The translations under genes were made by a program, and so were the position numbers. Positions 45,060-57,152 of a stretch of DNA of 64,000 bases are shown here, in pieces. The stretch is from Opisthorchis felineus (lineage: Eukaryota > Platyhelminthes > Trematoda > Opisthorchiida > Opisthorchiidae). The notes under the pieces are model-generated. The model ran no database searches. It saw nothing but the letters and a program-made list of their open reading frames with translations, and was not told the DNA's origin. The stretch lies in NCBI GenBank assembly GCA_004794785.1, contig SJOL01006435.1, forward strand, positions 85,480 through 149,479, in the 5' to 3' direction. Positions within the stretch are counted from its first letter, which is position 1. Every line of letters starts with the position of its first letter.

Positions 45060-48000
45060 ATTCTTGAGCATTCTACCCAAATTAAGAAATGCATCCGTAC
45101 CAGTAATGATATTATGAGCTCAGCACCGGTGCTGACAGGCTGGCTTTCAAAGAACGCTTATACTTTCGAAGAACGCAACGAGGGTTCCGGATAGGTGAGC
45201 GACGCGTAAAACTAAGTGAAGCAGGACGACGGAAATCAGCCCACTGCAGCGGTAACTAACCGAACGGTAATTCAATGTTTGCAAAGGTCCAGACACTCGA
45301 GTCTGTTCGTCACATCCAGCCACAGGGCAAATAATCCGAGTAAGACGAAACAAATTTGCCGAAAACCCAGAAACTTTAAGCGAAATGGCCAGAGAATTTA
45401 AGTGTATTTGTGGTTAAGTGGATCAAATCTTGTCGGAAGTGAACTCTGACCCACGGCACAACAGATGGGAACGCACGTGAGTCCTTCGGTACTTTTGAAA
45501 CAAACTGCTCAGACCCCCTCTTTGCCGGTACACAGGTTTATTGTTGAATATAGGTTTACGGAAACCCGCACCTCAAAAAATAACAATGGTTCTGGTGTTT
45601 TGCTTTGTCTACATTTCTACGCTACAATCAACGCGTTTCCTCCTTGAATAAACCCTCGTTACAAAGAGGCGACACACTTTGGCCATCAGGCTTTCCACAG
45701 CGTGTATCTGCGGTGACACTGACCTGGCATCCCTAGCTAGACGAGACCAAGCGTACTGATATCTACTCATCCAAAAAGGTCAAGACGGGATAGGTGACAG
45801 TCAGTGTGCGAATGAAACTAGCTCACACCATCTGTTCAAGCAGTGAAGTAACTGAGGGTTGAGTGTACTGGCCAAACCTTCATGTTCATCCCCGAAAATG
45901 TCAAGGTTGTGTAGCCAAGCGCAATAAGACACGACAGCCGAACTAGAATGAATGCACGAGTTATTGGTCCAAGTCGAACTCTATTTAGGACGGAGCTTAT
46001 TTCCAAAAGCCGCTCAACGCCCCCAGATGAATATGGCTTGCGAGGGGATTTGATGTCCTCCCAATCTAAAGAAGAAACTCTATAAGGTACATAATCTAAC
46101 GTTTTTCGCGGATAACTGGAAATTCATGTATACAATGTTTTTTTACGTTACTTTTCTCTGAAAATCCATTTAAATTCATTTCAGGTTATTTTGGAGGTGA
46201 CTTAGATTTGGGCCACTCTTCAACAAAGCCATAGCTTCAGGTCAAAAACGGGGTGGGTCCTCCTAAACAGCGATTCTTCTCCACACCCGAATTTGCAAAC
46301 AGATCGCAGTTTTTTTTTCACACGCGCCCGGGGCGGGAAAATTTTTCTTCGCACTTGTGTCTCAGTTTTTCTCGTGGCCAAAGAAACAGTGAATGGTTAA
46401 TGATTGCGTCAGTACAGCCTCCTATGTTTAGATTCAAAGACATGATTGATTGGACTCAACTGCAACGTTTTCTAAGAACGATCCTCCCCTGTTCTTACGA
46501 GCAGTAACTCCAATCAAATCAGCATTCAAGCTGTCCGTGCCCTAATCAAACGACAGTGACTTTTGCGAGTGCAGCATACCTCGACGAATGACGTCAATCC
46601 AAGTACGTAAAAATCAATTTTCCAAATAGATTTGTTGTTTTTCCTCGGATACTTGAGTTCAAACTGAATGACCGTTCTGAAGAGAATATTAGTTCAGTGG
46701 AGCGGTTTTAGGAAAACTATTTATTTGCGGTCAATTTAGCCGAGATCTAAGAATGTGATGAACGTGCAAGTTTAGACCAGTTTTTGTGCCAACCGGCTGA
46801 GGCCACCAGATTAATACTAACAAGTGAGGTTGTTCATCGAATCTGGACGTGGAAATTCCACGGTGTGTCAATTTTAAAATAGATGGTTTATGGTAATATG
46901 TGAAACTTCAACTCCCACACCTGCAGTCTACAAGTGTAGGGAGGAAAGCCTTTCGCCGCGGAGCTGTTTGTTAGAAAACACCAACTAAACCGTTACAAAC
47001 TATTAGACAGGGAAGTAAATACCTTATTTTCAAAAACTGAACATCCTCACAGGTCTTCTTCAACTTTCGTGGATATTCATTGACTATCACGCTGCATTTC
47101 CGCAGGTTCCGTAATAAACCCCACCTTCCATTAGATGCGAGGCGGAGTTATGAGAAAACCACATACTACTCGCATGCCTCATCAGTAGTATCCGCCGATA
47201 CATAAGTGCGCCATTCGTCATGGATTTTAGTGCACACATGGGAAAAGCGAAAAGAGGGATGGTGGTGCGGCTCCCCTGGGGTTATCTTCACTCGGAGGTA
47301 GTTCAATGAGAGGCTGTGCTACAGATCTTGCTGGAGAGCATCACACATTATATAAGGTCTTGGGAGAAGTGATAAGCTATAAAACGGCCACCGCCAAATT
47401 ATTACTAACCGAGTGAGTCTCAAAGCAAACTCGTGCGATAGCGGCCTCAAGAAGACGTCCGCCATACGGTACAGAGTATTAGTTCCTTGTGTAAACAAAT
47501 GTCATTTTTCTATACAACCACAGTTATCCTGCTTAAAAAATACAGACACAAACTGAGTGTTCGGGCTGATGGGAACTCCGGACAGCGCACTGCCGGTTTG
47601 GCCATTTTTGGGGCTCATTAGTCCCGGATTCTCCACAATCCTTGTTGCATACTTAAACACTAAATTGTACGCATGCTCAAACAGACAGTGATTTGCAAAC
47701 TTGCTTGATATTAACCGAAGACCTACTTGAATCTCCTAGGGATACCTCGTTTGTGATATCCTTCAAATAAAAACACGAGGAACCAAAGCCTGCGTCATAT
47801 TTTATTTGGAGCGATATTCGAGATACCCAGGTATGTATCAGCTGGCGAGTGGGCAAGGCTTTGTTGTATGCTGAAGGGATGCTCATTATCAAAACCAATT
47901 GATTGGTTGCACCACCAACATCCCCAAGGTTGGTTTGCAGGGAACGGGGGGGGGGGCAAAATTAGGAGGTAAGAGCACGGCGAAGCAAGATGAGATCTGG

Positions 48001-48160
48001 ACAAGTAATTTCAAGTTGTTTTGCATAAATGTTCCATGACTTTGAAGTGGTTGGATTTTTGGGAATTCTTCTTTTCATTTGTCAGGGGTCTGTTGTCTCA
48101 GAAACGGAATATTCGGTTTGAGTGGGCTGGTGTTTTCTAAAATTTCGCTCCGACGTCAGA
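45060..48160. other. Non-coding stretch
   Basis: Only isolated frames are present. There is a GC-rich homopolymer pair near 46326-46333 and a run of ten G at 47947-47956. I see no repeat family member or exon with two splice sites. Confidence 0.35.
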
Positions 48161-48168
48161 TGTTCTAG

Positions 48169-48832
48169 TTGTTGGAGTTTATGAGGCAGTATAGTAAATT
48201 ACCACCACACCCTCTTCTAAAGTCCCCTGGCCTTGCACCGCCGAATTTATTCCATTCTCAAGTTGAAGACGTATACCGGCATACCATGGCCACTAGAGCA
48301 ACTGAAGACGCGTCAAAGTTCTGTCTGGAAGGAATAGGTAAGGCGGAACCCACAAAAGGCCAGAATTCAAACCCCTAGAAAATAGCATTTGTTCACAAAC
48401 AGAACACTGAGCAGTCTTTAGCATTTTTTACCGCATACAACTTAATTTCTACAGTCTGGTTTTTCCGTAAAATAAATCGATTTGGTTGTGCGTGTCATAT
48501 CAGACGTGAAAAACATGATAGCGTGTGGAATTTTTCCATCTTTGAAGCCTTATCCTCAAGAAAATCGGAAACAAAATGGCCTTCAACGGCAAATAATTTG
48601 GTTCTTCAAAAGCACAATAACAGAAGACTGCCGAGCTCTGCTTGAAGAACATCTTAACCTGAGTAAATTTAAACACCACTCGTGGTATTTCGGGTTCTTG
48701 TTGCATTTCCATTGGAAAAAACTAATTGTTCTGTATACTCAAACGGAGATGACGGCAAACTTCAAGGTGCAGAATATGTTGTCAGAACTCAGATCTACCA
48801 AACTTCATTTCGGACCATTTTTATTCTGGTGA
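48169..48832 (+). CDS. Candidate two-exon gene segment, unknown product
   Basis: Exon 48169-48337 contains a Pro-rich stretch (LPPHPLLKSPGLAPPNLF) and MATRATEDASKFCLEGI, ending at donor AATAG|GTAAGG in phase 1. Exon 48504-48832 after TGCGTGTCATATCAG enters with two bases in the right phase and runs 109 codons to TGA (DVKNMIACGIFPSLKPYPQE, then FKSTITEDCRALLEEHLNL and a hydrophobic-aromatic tail). An overlapping frame (48682-48909) also looks coding, so the second exon may be shorter. The family is unknown. Confidence 0.35.
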
Positions 48833-49801
48833 ATACTTCCGGAAATACAGTGATATCAGCCGGCTTCGGTTCACATGTTCGAAGTACTCCGTTTGAGTCC
48901 GTGGAAGGGTAATTGGAAGCCTTCACCTGTGATGGTCTTGTCGGGAAGGCTGAAGATAGCTACATATCATCAATTCCGATCTACTTATGTCCGACATTAC
49001 AATATTGAAGCAACCAGAACCAGCATAAGAGGGGAATCAATATTTCACTTTTATCTGTCCTTCATTTTAGTTCAGCTGCCCTAGGTAACACAGCTGTACA
49101 GGTGATATTTATTCAAACGTATGATTAGCTTTCAGTTGCATGAACAATCAGAACATAAACACATTTCATTCGACGGGACAAATGCGTTGTTTTGCCTAAC
49201 GTCGAACAATAAAAAACAACAAAACTTTTTTATATGACTTAACGACGACTCAGCGGTAATTCATGCAGAAGACCGATTCATAAGATAGGTCGAATTGAGT
49301 CACATGTCCATCGGGAATGATTTCCAGCCAGAGGATGCATTTTTGGGGTTAACATTATCTTTGTCTCGATGAAAACGATAACACCAGTTTTGGCGGGCGA
49401 AATCCTGAGAGAACAGAATCTTCAAATTCAACGTTTTCGGTCACGCAAGCTCCCAACATGGCAGTTTTTGAATTGAATGTTTTGTCCCAAACAATCGGAG
49501 GCTGTCGATAGTGGACTGACAAATCCTGACCTGTGTTCACGCAACCAACATCTTGCTCAAGTTCTCAATACAGTCACGGCCTTCTCTGCATAGGAACAAC
49601 GGTTTCTCCCACTGACCCATATTTAGCCACTTATGATTAGGGGTCACACACGAGAGATTTCGGAGCAGCATTGACTGCCAAAAATCATGTACTATTAGTT
49701 CTTCTATTCGACCACTGTGTACTTATCTTTTGGTTCGATAAAACGTACTGTCTTGTTAGAGAGCACCGGTGAATTTTATGAAATATAAAATTGAAACCCA
49801 T

Positions 49802-49978
49802 AAGCTGTAACACCCGTTCGGTGCCTAACTGCTATGCTCCCCCAAGGAAGCACGAGGACTGCGATGCTGCCAGGTTGTCCAAGTTTGAGAGGACTTTCGA
49901 GATGCCGGAGTTGGGTTCGAGTCACGGACCTTCCAGTCAGTAGGTTTGTGCCTTAACGGGTAGGCTATCGGGAGCTCG
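49802..49978 (-). repeat. tRNA-derived SINE, copy 5
   Basis: On the minus strand: A-box remnant CGATAGCCTACCCGTTAAGG, B box GTGACTCGAACCC, then TCTCAAACTTGGACAACCTG, CGTGCTTCCTTGGGGGAGC and GGTGCCGAACGGGTGTTAC. The A box is damaged and the T-run end is absent. Confidence 0.85.
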
Positions 49979-50192
49979 TTTTTCGTTACAAAACAGGTGC
50001 AGTCAGATTTCGTTTAGCAAGCTACTAAAGTTCGTCCTGTTAACAAACCTTGGTGTGATTAGAGCGAACAAGGAATTCACACTCACTGAAACGACACTTA
50101 GAGTATGGTGTTGATACAATATCAGCTTAGTGAAATGGCGGGCTATTGTAGTCTCTTTTCTAAGTTTATCACCCTTTTGCAGCTGTCCTCAC

Positions 50193-50305
50193 CAGTATGC
50201 AGTTTGGCTGAGGCTTAATAATGTAGCCTTTTTGACTAGATTTTCGTCCACACTTGAGGCCATGTTGTTTTACCGAGGACTCAATCCATGTGGATGTGGA
50301 GTTAC
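50193..50305 (-). CDS. Minus-strand gene (34.5-52 kb), exon of 113 nt
   Basis: A strong acceptor (CTTATTTGTGTGTATTCACAG) and donor ATACTG|GTGAGG enclose a frame NSTSTWIESSVKQHGLKCGR, KSSQKGYIIKPQPNCIL. The first two bases complete a Gly codon with the phase-1 exit of the exon ending at 50896. It exits in phase 0, as the exon at 36367 requires. The other two frames contain stops. Confidence 0.65.
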
Positions 50306-50895
50306 CTGTGAATACACACAAATAAGTGGATGTCGAACGAATACGAATGATGCCATTTCAGCGAAAGGAATCGCATGGATATTTTACCCCTGTTGTTAAC
50401 ACTTGAAACCTGTAAACGACGTTTCATGTACTCATTTGATCCCCACCTGACTCTAAATAGAATCTCATCCAGCAGAAGCTGAACTTATGTTATTATTATG
50501 TTATTACGCTTTGTTCTGCATATTTTGTAACGAGACAGGCGGTCACTTATCCGTCGCGCCAATCGTCAACTCAACTAACCAACTCAAGGAATATCATTGG
50601 TCCAGCAGATATGTGTTATCAGAACAAACGAATCACCTGTAGAACAAACGCTAATGAACTCGCTTCAACTTATTGTAATCCCACGATTCAGCGGTGCAAC
50701 AAAGTAACTTATCCTTTGAAATTTTCATTTTTTTAATGCTTTTTTCATTATATTGATAAAGGTGGCCGTTTATGTTATTCATGTGCCTCATTTAACTATG
50801 TAAGAATTGCTATCTCTGGGCACGTCCGTGCCGATGATGGAGGGAATTAAGTTTAAAAAAAGTCTTAGAATTTTACAATTCATTAAATCACTCAC

Positions 50896-52030
50896 CTTTA
50901 TGCTGAAGACGAGCGTGTAGAATCGCATCGGCTAGCATATCTAATCCTGAGCATGAAACATTCCGATTCCTAGTGGGTGGATACAAACTCTGATCGTTTA
51001 CTCGAGTTTTACGTCTGAATGCTTGTCGGCAGTTATGACACACGACCATGGAGTCCTCCTCGCCCTGGTACACAGGAATTCCTCCTTCCGGCTTCGAAGG
51101 AGCCAGACAGTGACTGTATCGGCGAAATCTGGTTGGTGAAGATGGCAGCGATCGTTGTGTCAGCCGGGAGCTGTTTTCCTTATCTGAACACATAATGAGA
51201 CAGCGAGTGCACAGGAGTTTTGTCTCTTCTAACTGACTGTTGTTTTCATTGGTTCTCGTTTGCTTCCACACACCAGCTCTAGCGTCCTGTTTCACTGAGT
51301 ACATGACATCCTCTGCAGGAAGTGTCAAAGTCAATGCGGGTAGGATTATCTCCGACGGTGCATGTTTCTTAGCAGCAACGGAGAGATGTTCCATCTTGTC
51401 TATACTGTGTACACCAGCCACCGCACCATCTGACCTCGTGGAATCATAACTAGGTGTCTTGGATCCCACACCAGAGTGAGTTTCAGAATAGACGACATTT
51501 TCGCGCTGTAACTTGTGCCGTGATCGAGAACGGTTGAGTGATAGTAAATTTGCTGTTCCAGTCTCTAAGTTCGCCACACTGACTGTCGAGTTCACAGCTT
51601 GCATTCTCTCTCGCGAGGTCTTACTGAAACTGTGTGCCAGTTTGGTCAGTCGAGCCGATTCTTTGTGAAAAGTACGCCAGCGATTGGCCCTGGAGAAGCG
51701 ACTATCAGATCGTTTGGGTGTAGGTACTTTTGTTTCATTAGCAAAAATATTTTCCGCACTGCATTTACCAACGGCTGCATATTTCTCCGCTAGCGGAGTT
51801 TGCTGACAGTCTACAGAAATTAAGGTCTGTGCTTCGGGTATGGGCCGTTCAGAGGACATGAGTACAATAATAAAGCGAGACTGACTACTTCTCAGGGATA
51901 TCACAGGAATCGAACGCACTGTCAAATTCTCGTCAGATTTATATGTGTATTCAATTATCCAGGGACAGTCATCCAGTAAATCCATGACATGCCATAACTG
52001 TGTGAAGAAATTTTCCACTGTATGAGTCTT
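50896..52030 (-). CDS. Minus-strand gene (34.5-52 kb), large exon of about 1.1 kb, unknown protein
   Basis: This is the longest gene-like frame in the window, about 378 codons, ending at donor CATAAAG|GTGAGTGA. It begins after GATAGCTGTTTCTACAG, or translation could start at the Met codon near 51985 in MDLLDDCPWIIEYTYKSDEN. The middle is Ser/Thr/Arg-rich and probably disordered. The C-terminal part has two Cys pairs, LLCTRCLIMC and VVCHNCRQAFRRKTRV, that could bind zinc. No transmembrane segment and no known family were recognised. Whether this is the first coding exon or an internal exon is undecided. Confidence 0.68.
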
Positions 52031-52129
52031 CTGTAGAAACAGCTATCCAAACGGCACATGAGGTATTTTTACGATTCGTTATTTTCTGTGTGTGCAAAGT
52101 ACACGGGCCATTAATAATCAAATGACACG

Positions 52130-52200
52130 CATCCTATTGGTTACGTGGACGTCGAGCGCCGGCCGACCAATCATCACGGCGGAATAAAGAGCCAATCGGA
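52130..52200 (-). promoter_or_regulatory. CCAAT-box cluster upstream of the large exon
   Basis: ATTGG (52136-52140), CCAAT (52167-52171) and CCAAT (52192-52196) lie within 60 bases, with GACGTC and a GC-rich core GAGCGCCGGCCGACC between them. Local GC is far above the surroundings. It lies about 100-170 bases upstream of the 52030 boundary. It could be a promoter for the minus-strand gene, or bidirectional, since a 72-codon plus-strand frame (52210-52428) begins just beyond. No TATA box is evident. Confidence 0.32.
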
Positions 52201-52209
52201 AATTAGCTA

Positions 52210-52428
52210 ATGCGTGGTATTTTTAAGCAGCTATTTGACAGAGCTGATTCGCAAGCCTATAATTATTCACCGGACATGGTGGAAGGTCGTAGTTTCGGAC
52301 CATTAGGCATAAATAAAACTCCGGATCATATATCATTCGGGTCGACTGAGAGTGGTTCATTAAGTGACCAGCCACAGCATGGACATCCCTTCCCACAAAA
52401 GGCTTTACTGCTCTCCACCGATCGCTGA
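52210..52428 (+). CDS. Possible small ORF beside the CCAAT cluster
   Basis: A complete 72-codon frame starts with ATG at 52210, reads MRGIFKQLFDRADSQAYNYS, and ends TGA directly followed by AATAAA at about 52429-52434. It contains no domain or transmembrane segment. It may be a short gene divergent from the minus-strand gene, or chance. Confidence 0.22.
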   Translation: MRGIFKQLFDRADSQAYNYSPDMVEGRSFGPLGINKTPDHISFGSTESGSLSDQPQHGHPFPQKALLLSTDR

Positions 52429-52449
52429 AATAAAAAACACCCATTGGTC

Positions 52450-55400
52450 ATGATAGATAGATTGATCGGTGCAAATTCCTATTTTTGGGTTGTGAGGCTT
52501 TTCGGTCTGGTCGATCCAGTCGGGTTAAGTTTGAGTAAGTGTACGTAATTTTGTGAACACAAAGTGTGCATGCGTCGCTCAAAAGCCCACGTGACTCTTC
52601 GCATCATGCTCCTTTTCGTTAAAACGCACTATAGATCCATAAAGTCCGGTTTTCCCAATGATATCGACTGTATTTTCTGCACAAGTTTTCCGGCGCATTT
52701 TTCCATAACATTCTCACTACTTCAGAACAATAAAAGTTGTACAACCGCAGGATTTTACTCTTAAGAGCCAAGTCGTTTGTGGAATTCACATGAACTTATT
52801 CAAGTGGAGCAAAACCGAAGAGCCTTTCTTCGCCCATTCCAGCAAACCGCCATCTCCTTTAACGGTGCAAAAGGTGAGGCACCACGGGTCGCTGAATGCA
52901 CTCTTGGACAGCAGATCATCTAGACATGATCAGATAGCTGGACATGGTGTGTGTGTATACATGGTAATGATATGAATTCGCCCATTATTGGATTACGGAG
53001 TTAGAGAAACTTGACTGTATCCATTGAATGTGACAGTTTATTGATTTCTATGCGAATCTGATGAGTTTGGATGCGCAACAATGTGACTGGCACTCCAACA
53101 CTACTGAACCGTCAGGCCGTTGACCTCCAGAAAATGGAACACCTCAAACGTAGTCAGTAACTCAAGGATCCAGATCAACTTGTGTACGCAAGCTAGTTAT
53201 GCAAACTGTTCATCATTCGGTCATTTGGCCTTTTAGCTCAGCAACTAATTCTTTGTGTGCATAAACCTAAATGGGTAAGCGGAGGCTGACAGGCGAATCA
53301 AACCATCCGATGTGAAGAAACACAATCAGGAATCGAAAACTACTGGTTTTGAATTTCTACCGTAGAGATGAATCATGTCCCAATCGGATTAGGGATGTTT
53401 GAGAAGATTACCTCACTCTTCGATGAGCACCCGGACCCAGTGACCTAATCGATCACCGATCGATGTGCGGTACCCAGCGAATACACACCGTATGTTGCAG
53501 TAATGGTCCGCCCATAATCAAGGCAGGTAGATTCCCTGGTTGATAAGTCGCAAATAACAACTGATTGGACAGACAGTCTTGTCGGTCGAATAAGCTTCCA
53601 ATCACAACTCAGTCCTGCTTTTTAAAAGAGACAAAGTTGTGTTGCTGGAGTCAGAGGAATTCGTCGGATTTCAACTTCCTCCAAGCAATCCCCGATCGTT
53701 CTCCTTTAAATGTGTAGCTTTTGAGCAGGGTAGTCTCAGTGAGCGATGTTCAGTTCAGCTACCTATATGAAAGAAATTCTTTGCATTGAAGTCTGGGTGC
53801 AGCGCAACTGTTTCGGGAAAATTTGGGGTTTATTTCACAAAGATCAAGTAGAGTACCGATGAATTAAAACACACCCATCGCCGCACACTTAGGACAGTAA
53901 TGTTTTAAGCAGGATCTGATACTGAGTATCGAATTAAACGGGCCGGTCTGCACAGCACATTGTCCGCCGCCATAATGACCGGTCCTTGCATGTAAATGAA
54001 CGACTGTGTTTGGGGAATGATGGGGCATGGGGTGACCCCAGAGAGACGCTTTGGTGGACCATCAAAGGATGTGAATAGTCTTCAGGATGCCCTCTTATAA
54101 ATTAGTATGAGGGGGCGTTTGCGAGACTTACAAACCAGGTACTGTATACATCAGTTCAGTACTCCCTCACTGTTTGGGGCTCAGGAAAGTTACGTAAATT
54201 GCAGTTCATTAAAGAGGTGAGCAGCAGTGAGTAATAGGACCATTTAAAACACCCGAAAGACTTTTAGCTGCGTTTATATGCTGTTTTGTCATGTGGTATT
54301 GACTGAATCAAAGTCCACCCGGCGCCAATGACATTTTCAAAGACTTTTCGATAATTTGAAAATCTCAAGTCTGTCTGTCCCCAGAATTGAGGAATTTTCG
54401 ACAATGGATTTGACACTAGGTTCTTAGTTGGCGAATTAAAATTTACCAGTAATAAAGCATAAAAATCGATGAGCCAATAAACTGAGGTACAAAAAAGTAA
54501 AAATATAAAAAAACAGAAAGCTGGGTTTGCGGGACAAGTACAATCATCAAAACGCGCAAGTTCTTCTCTCTCACACCCCGTGCGAAACGGATGATTTTTC
54601 TCCAAAGCCTGTTAGAATGAGGTAGGAAAAGCACATTCATGGGAAAACTCAACGATAGAAGTGTAAATTTTAACAAAACAAGCGATTTGTGTCTTCAATG
54701 CAGTTAATAGGAACTATTCTTGGAGCCCGCGAGCAGATTTTCCGTGGTCTAGGCGCCTTCCATTACCTCGCACCCAGGTGGATTAACCGAAATGCCTGAG
54801 ACTTCAAACAGCCAATGTATTCTAGGCCAAGCTTCACTTGGATCTACTCTTTATAATATCATCTAACCATCCTTCAAGATCCCTTAGTCTGCATCAGTAC
54901 TGTTCACAAGGTCGGTGAAAAAAAGCTGAACAGCCACTACCGTTTTATCCCATCTTGGGCCCATCAGGTAGCCGATTTCCCGATTCTACCCGATTCCCTG
55001 CTTCCCATCTGAATACAAAACTGTTAGTAGGCTGCCACGAAAACTCAGTTGCAAAGTTAGTTGGTTTAATAGGAGACCTAGATGAACTTCAACTAAAACG
55101 TCCTTTTATACTAAGAGTACTTCGATTTCTTGGAGTAGGGTGTGGGGCAGCCCTTACGCAGCACATTTATTTGGCAGGTATTATGAACGAGGAATTCACT
55201 TAAAATTTGGCTGACTCTTCGGTCAACATCTTCTTAGTTTATTGATTAGAGTGTTGCTGCATACATTTAGTCTGATGCTCAAGTCGGAAGCCCACTTGAA
55301 GGAGATTCGGTTATCAGACCTATCTGGTGAATTCCAAAAAGGACAAAACCAATAGTAGGCTGTCCAGATTTTGGTCAACTTTGTGAGTAATTTTCAAACC

Positions 55401-56480
55401 GGCAAATTTCATATAAAATCTTGTTTTCCATTCAGAATAACCCATTCACGGATAAGACCTACAGAGTACTAGTAATATCTGACTGTATTTGCGTGAATTG
55501 CCGTCAAACTCTGCAGAACGAGTTTACAAATACGAACGTAGCTTTGTGGAATCAATTAAAAGCCATTTTGTGAATTTTCAGCTTGGACTGGCTGTTGCAT
55601 CATCTCGCCTTCGAAAACACAGGTGAGGACATACGTTCTTCAAGGGACGTAAATCAGAATGAACAGGGTCATCAAACAGGGGAACAAACACCCATGGGAA
55701 TACTCCCAAATTTAGTGGGGTTTTCAAGCCCTTCGTTTTTTTCACATATACCTCCAGACACATGAGCTCGGTAGGTTCTCAACTGCACCTTGACCAATTA
55801 AACAGTTCACATCCACACAGCTCTTGTGTGAACAGTTGTCCTCCTCTCTTGGGTCGCTTTTTCTGGTGTGTTCAACCCAAAAGGAGGGAAGCACTGGACT
55901 TGAGTTCTGCTCTTGTTGGAGCCTGTTAGTGATCTGGTTGTAAAGTAAGTAGGTTGATTATCAGAAGACGACAAGCACTAACGAATATCTGTTTTACCAG
56001 AATGCTGATGATTACAAAAGTTGTGTGCACTTGATGAAAAATAAATACATTGCAAGAAGGGAAAAAGCCAAAAAGTGACTTATCGTTTGAGGACAACTGT
56101 TGAGAGTTCCTGAGTGAAGTTCCGGACGCGGGACGTGTCTTCTCTGCAGTATAGCTGCTACACGTTTTCCGTAGTTGACCGTGGAGACTTGTGGAGCTCG
56201 GCTGACTTCCTGTCCTGTACGCGCAAGTGTGCGTTTTTGGGCCGAGTTGCATGCCAATTTATTGTGTGCAGTGTGTCAATTCGTGTTTGATAATTGCATG
56301 AACATGAATACAACTGACCTGATGTGGTTGAAGTTCGTAAGCCTGGCGCGTGACGCACGTGGTAACCGCGTAAACAAAAGTGGATGGGAAATTGTAGTGT
56401 ACATGTTGTCGACTAGGGTTGCAAGTGGGACAAGAACTGTTACGTGACTTGAGTGCTTGTGACTCGTGATCTGGTGATCT
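52450..56480. other. Mostly non-coding stretch with weak exon signals
   Basis: A strong acceptor (TTGTTTTCCATTCAG) at about 55436 precedes a plus-strand frame NNPFTDKTYRVLVISD that stops near 55574. Another acceptor/donor pair bounds about 41 nt at 55581-55621. The frame at 54955-55203 could supply an exon, but phases do not agree. I do not assemble a gene. Confidence 0.3.
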
Positions 56481-56494
56481 AGTGAGGCACCGCT

Positions 56495-56815
56495 ACAAGC
56501 CCGTCAGCAGTGCACATCCTTAACAGTGCCAGGGTTTGAATTCCGAGTATCTCACATGCGATGCAAGCGGATCATCACCATCCACCAGCGCATGTCCGAA
56601 CAGACAAACCTGTTCAAACGTGGGCGTTGTGGTTGATTGCTCAGCAATCACCTGATTGGTTAGTCACTCTGCTCATTAGCCACACGTGACCGAACGGTGT
56701 AAGCAAGCTCAAATCTCCTTTCAGGTTCGTGAGATGCCTACTACTGATTATTTCCGACAATGATGAAGCAGTGCTTATCAGCTTTTCAGCATAGACTGAC
56801 TTCACTTCCAAGATG
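56495..56815. repeat. Fold-back repeat family, copy D
   Basis: The right part (56650-56815) has CTGCTCATTAGCCACACGTG, TTCGTGAGATGCCTACTACT, GATTATTTCCGACAATGA and CTTTTCAGCATAGACTGAC, corresponding to the right arm of copy A. The left part (56500-56600) keeps CAGCAGTGCACATCC and ATCATCACCATCCACCAG but has lost its outer edge. It is diverged. Confidence 0.48.
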
Positions 56816-56900
56816 AAAGCCAGATTGAAAAACCAGTCTTCTTCGTGCCAAAACTCTCCCTGTATCTTGTTTGATCTGTATAAAGCTATCCGCGAGGTTT

Positions 56901-57152
56901 TCATTTGTTTGACTGCATTGAGAAAGCATGGCTATTCACTTTCACTGCCTGTCTGTATGGTGGAAGCTTAGTTGTCGTCTTTATCCTCTGTTGAGCTGGA
57001 ATTGTGAGGGGAAACTGGACATCAATGAGGGTGATGACGCTGAAATATAGATCCGGTTTGGAGGCTATGTACTTTGAGTGTAGATTCTCATATTCGGGCG
57101 ACAAAAATAAGGACCGGTTGCAACTTGCTGTCCACTCGCGTAACCAATCCAA
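56901..57152 (-). CDS. Candidate coding frame, unknown product
   Basis: The 83-codon frame ends TGA at 56901 and reads MDWLREWTASCNRSLFLSPE, then KPDLYFSVITLIDVQFPLTI and a basic tail. Composition is protein-like, but no clear acceptor precedes it. It could be a terminal exon. Confidence 0.25.
   Translation of the reverse strand: MDWLREWTASCNRSLFLSPEYENLHSKYIASKPDLYFSVITLIDVQFPLTIPAQQRIKTTTKLPPYRQAVKVNSHAFSMQSNK

Noticed and set aside
49355..49525. Minus-strand 56-codon frame (DLSVHYRQPPIVWDKTF...) as a terminal exon after 50193
   Set aside because: It fits the phase, but the acceptor has a poor pyrimidine tract, no polyadenylation signal follows, and the 50193 exon joins equally well to the better-supported exon at 36367.
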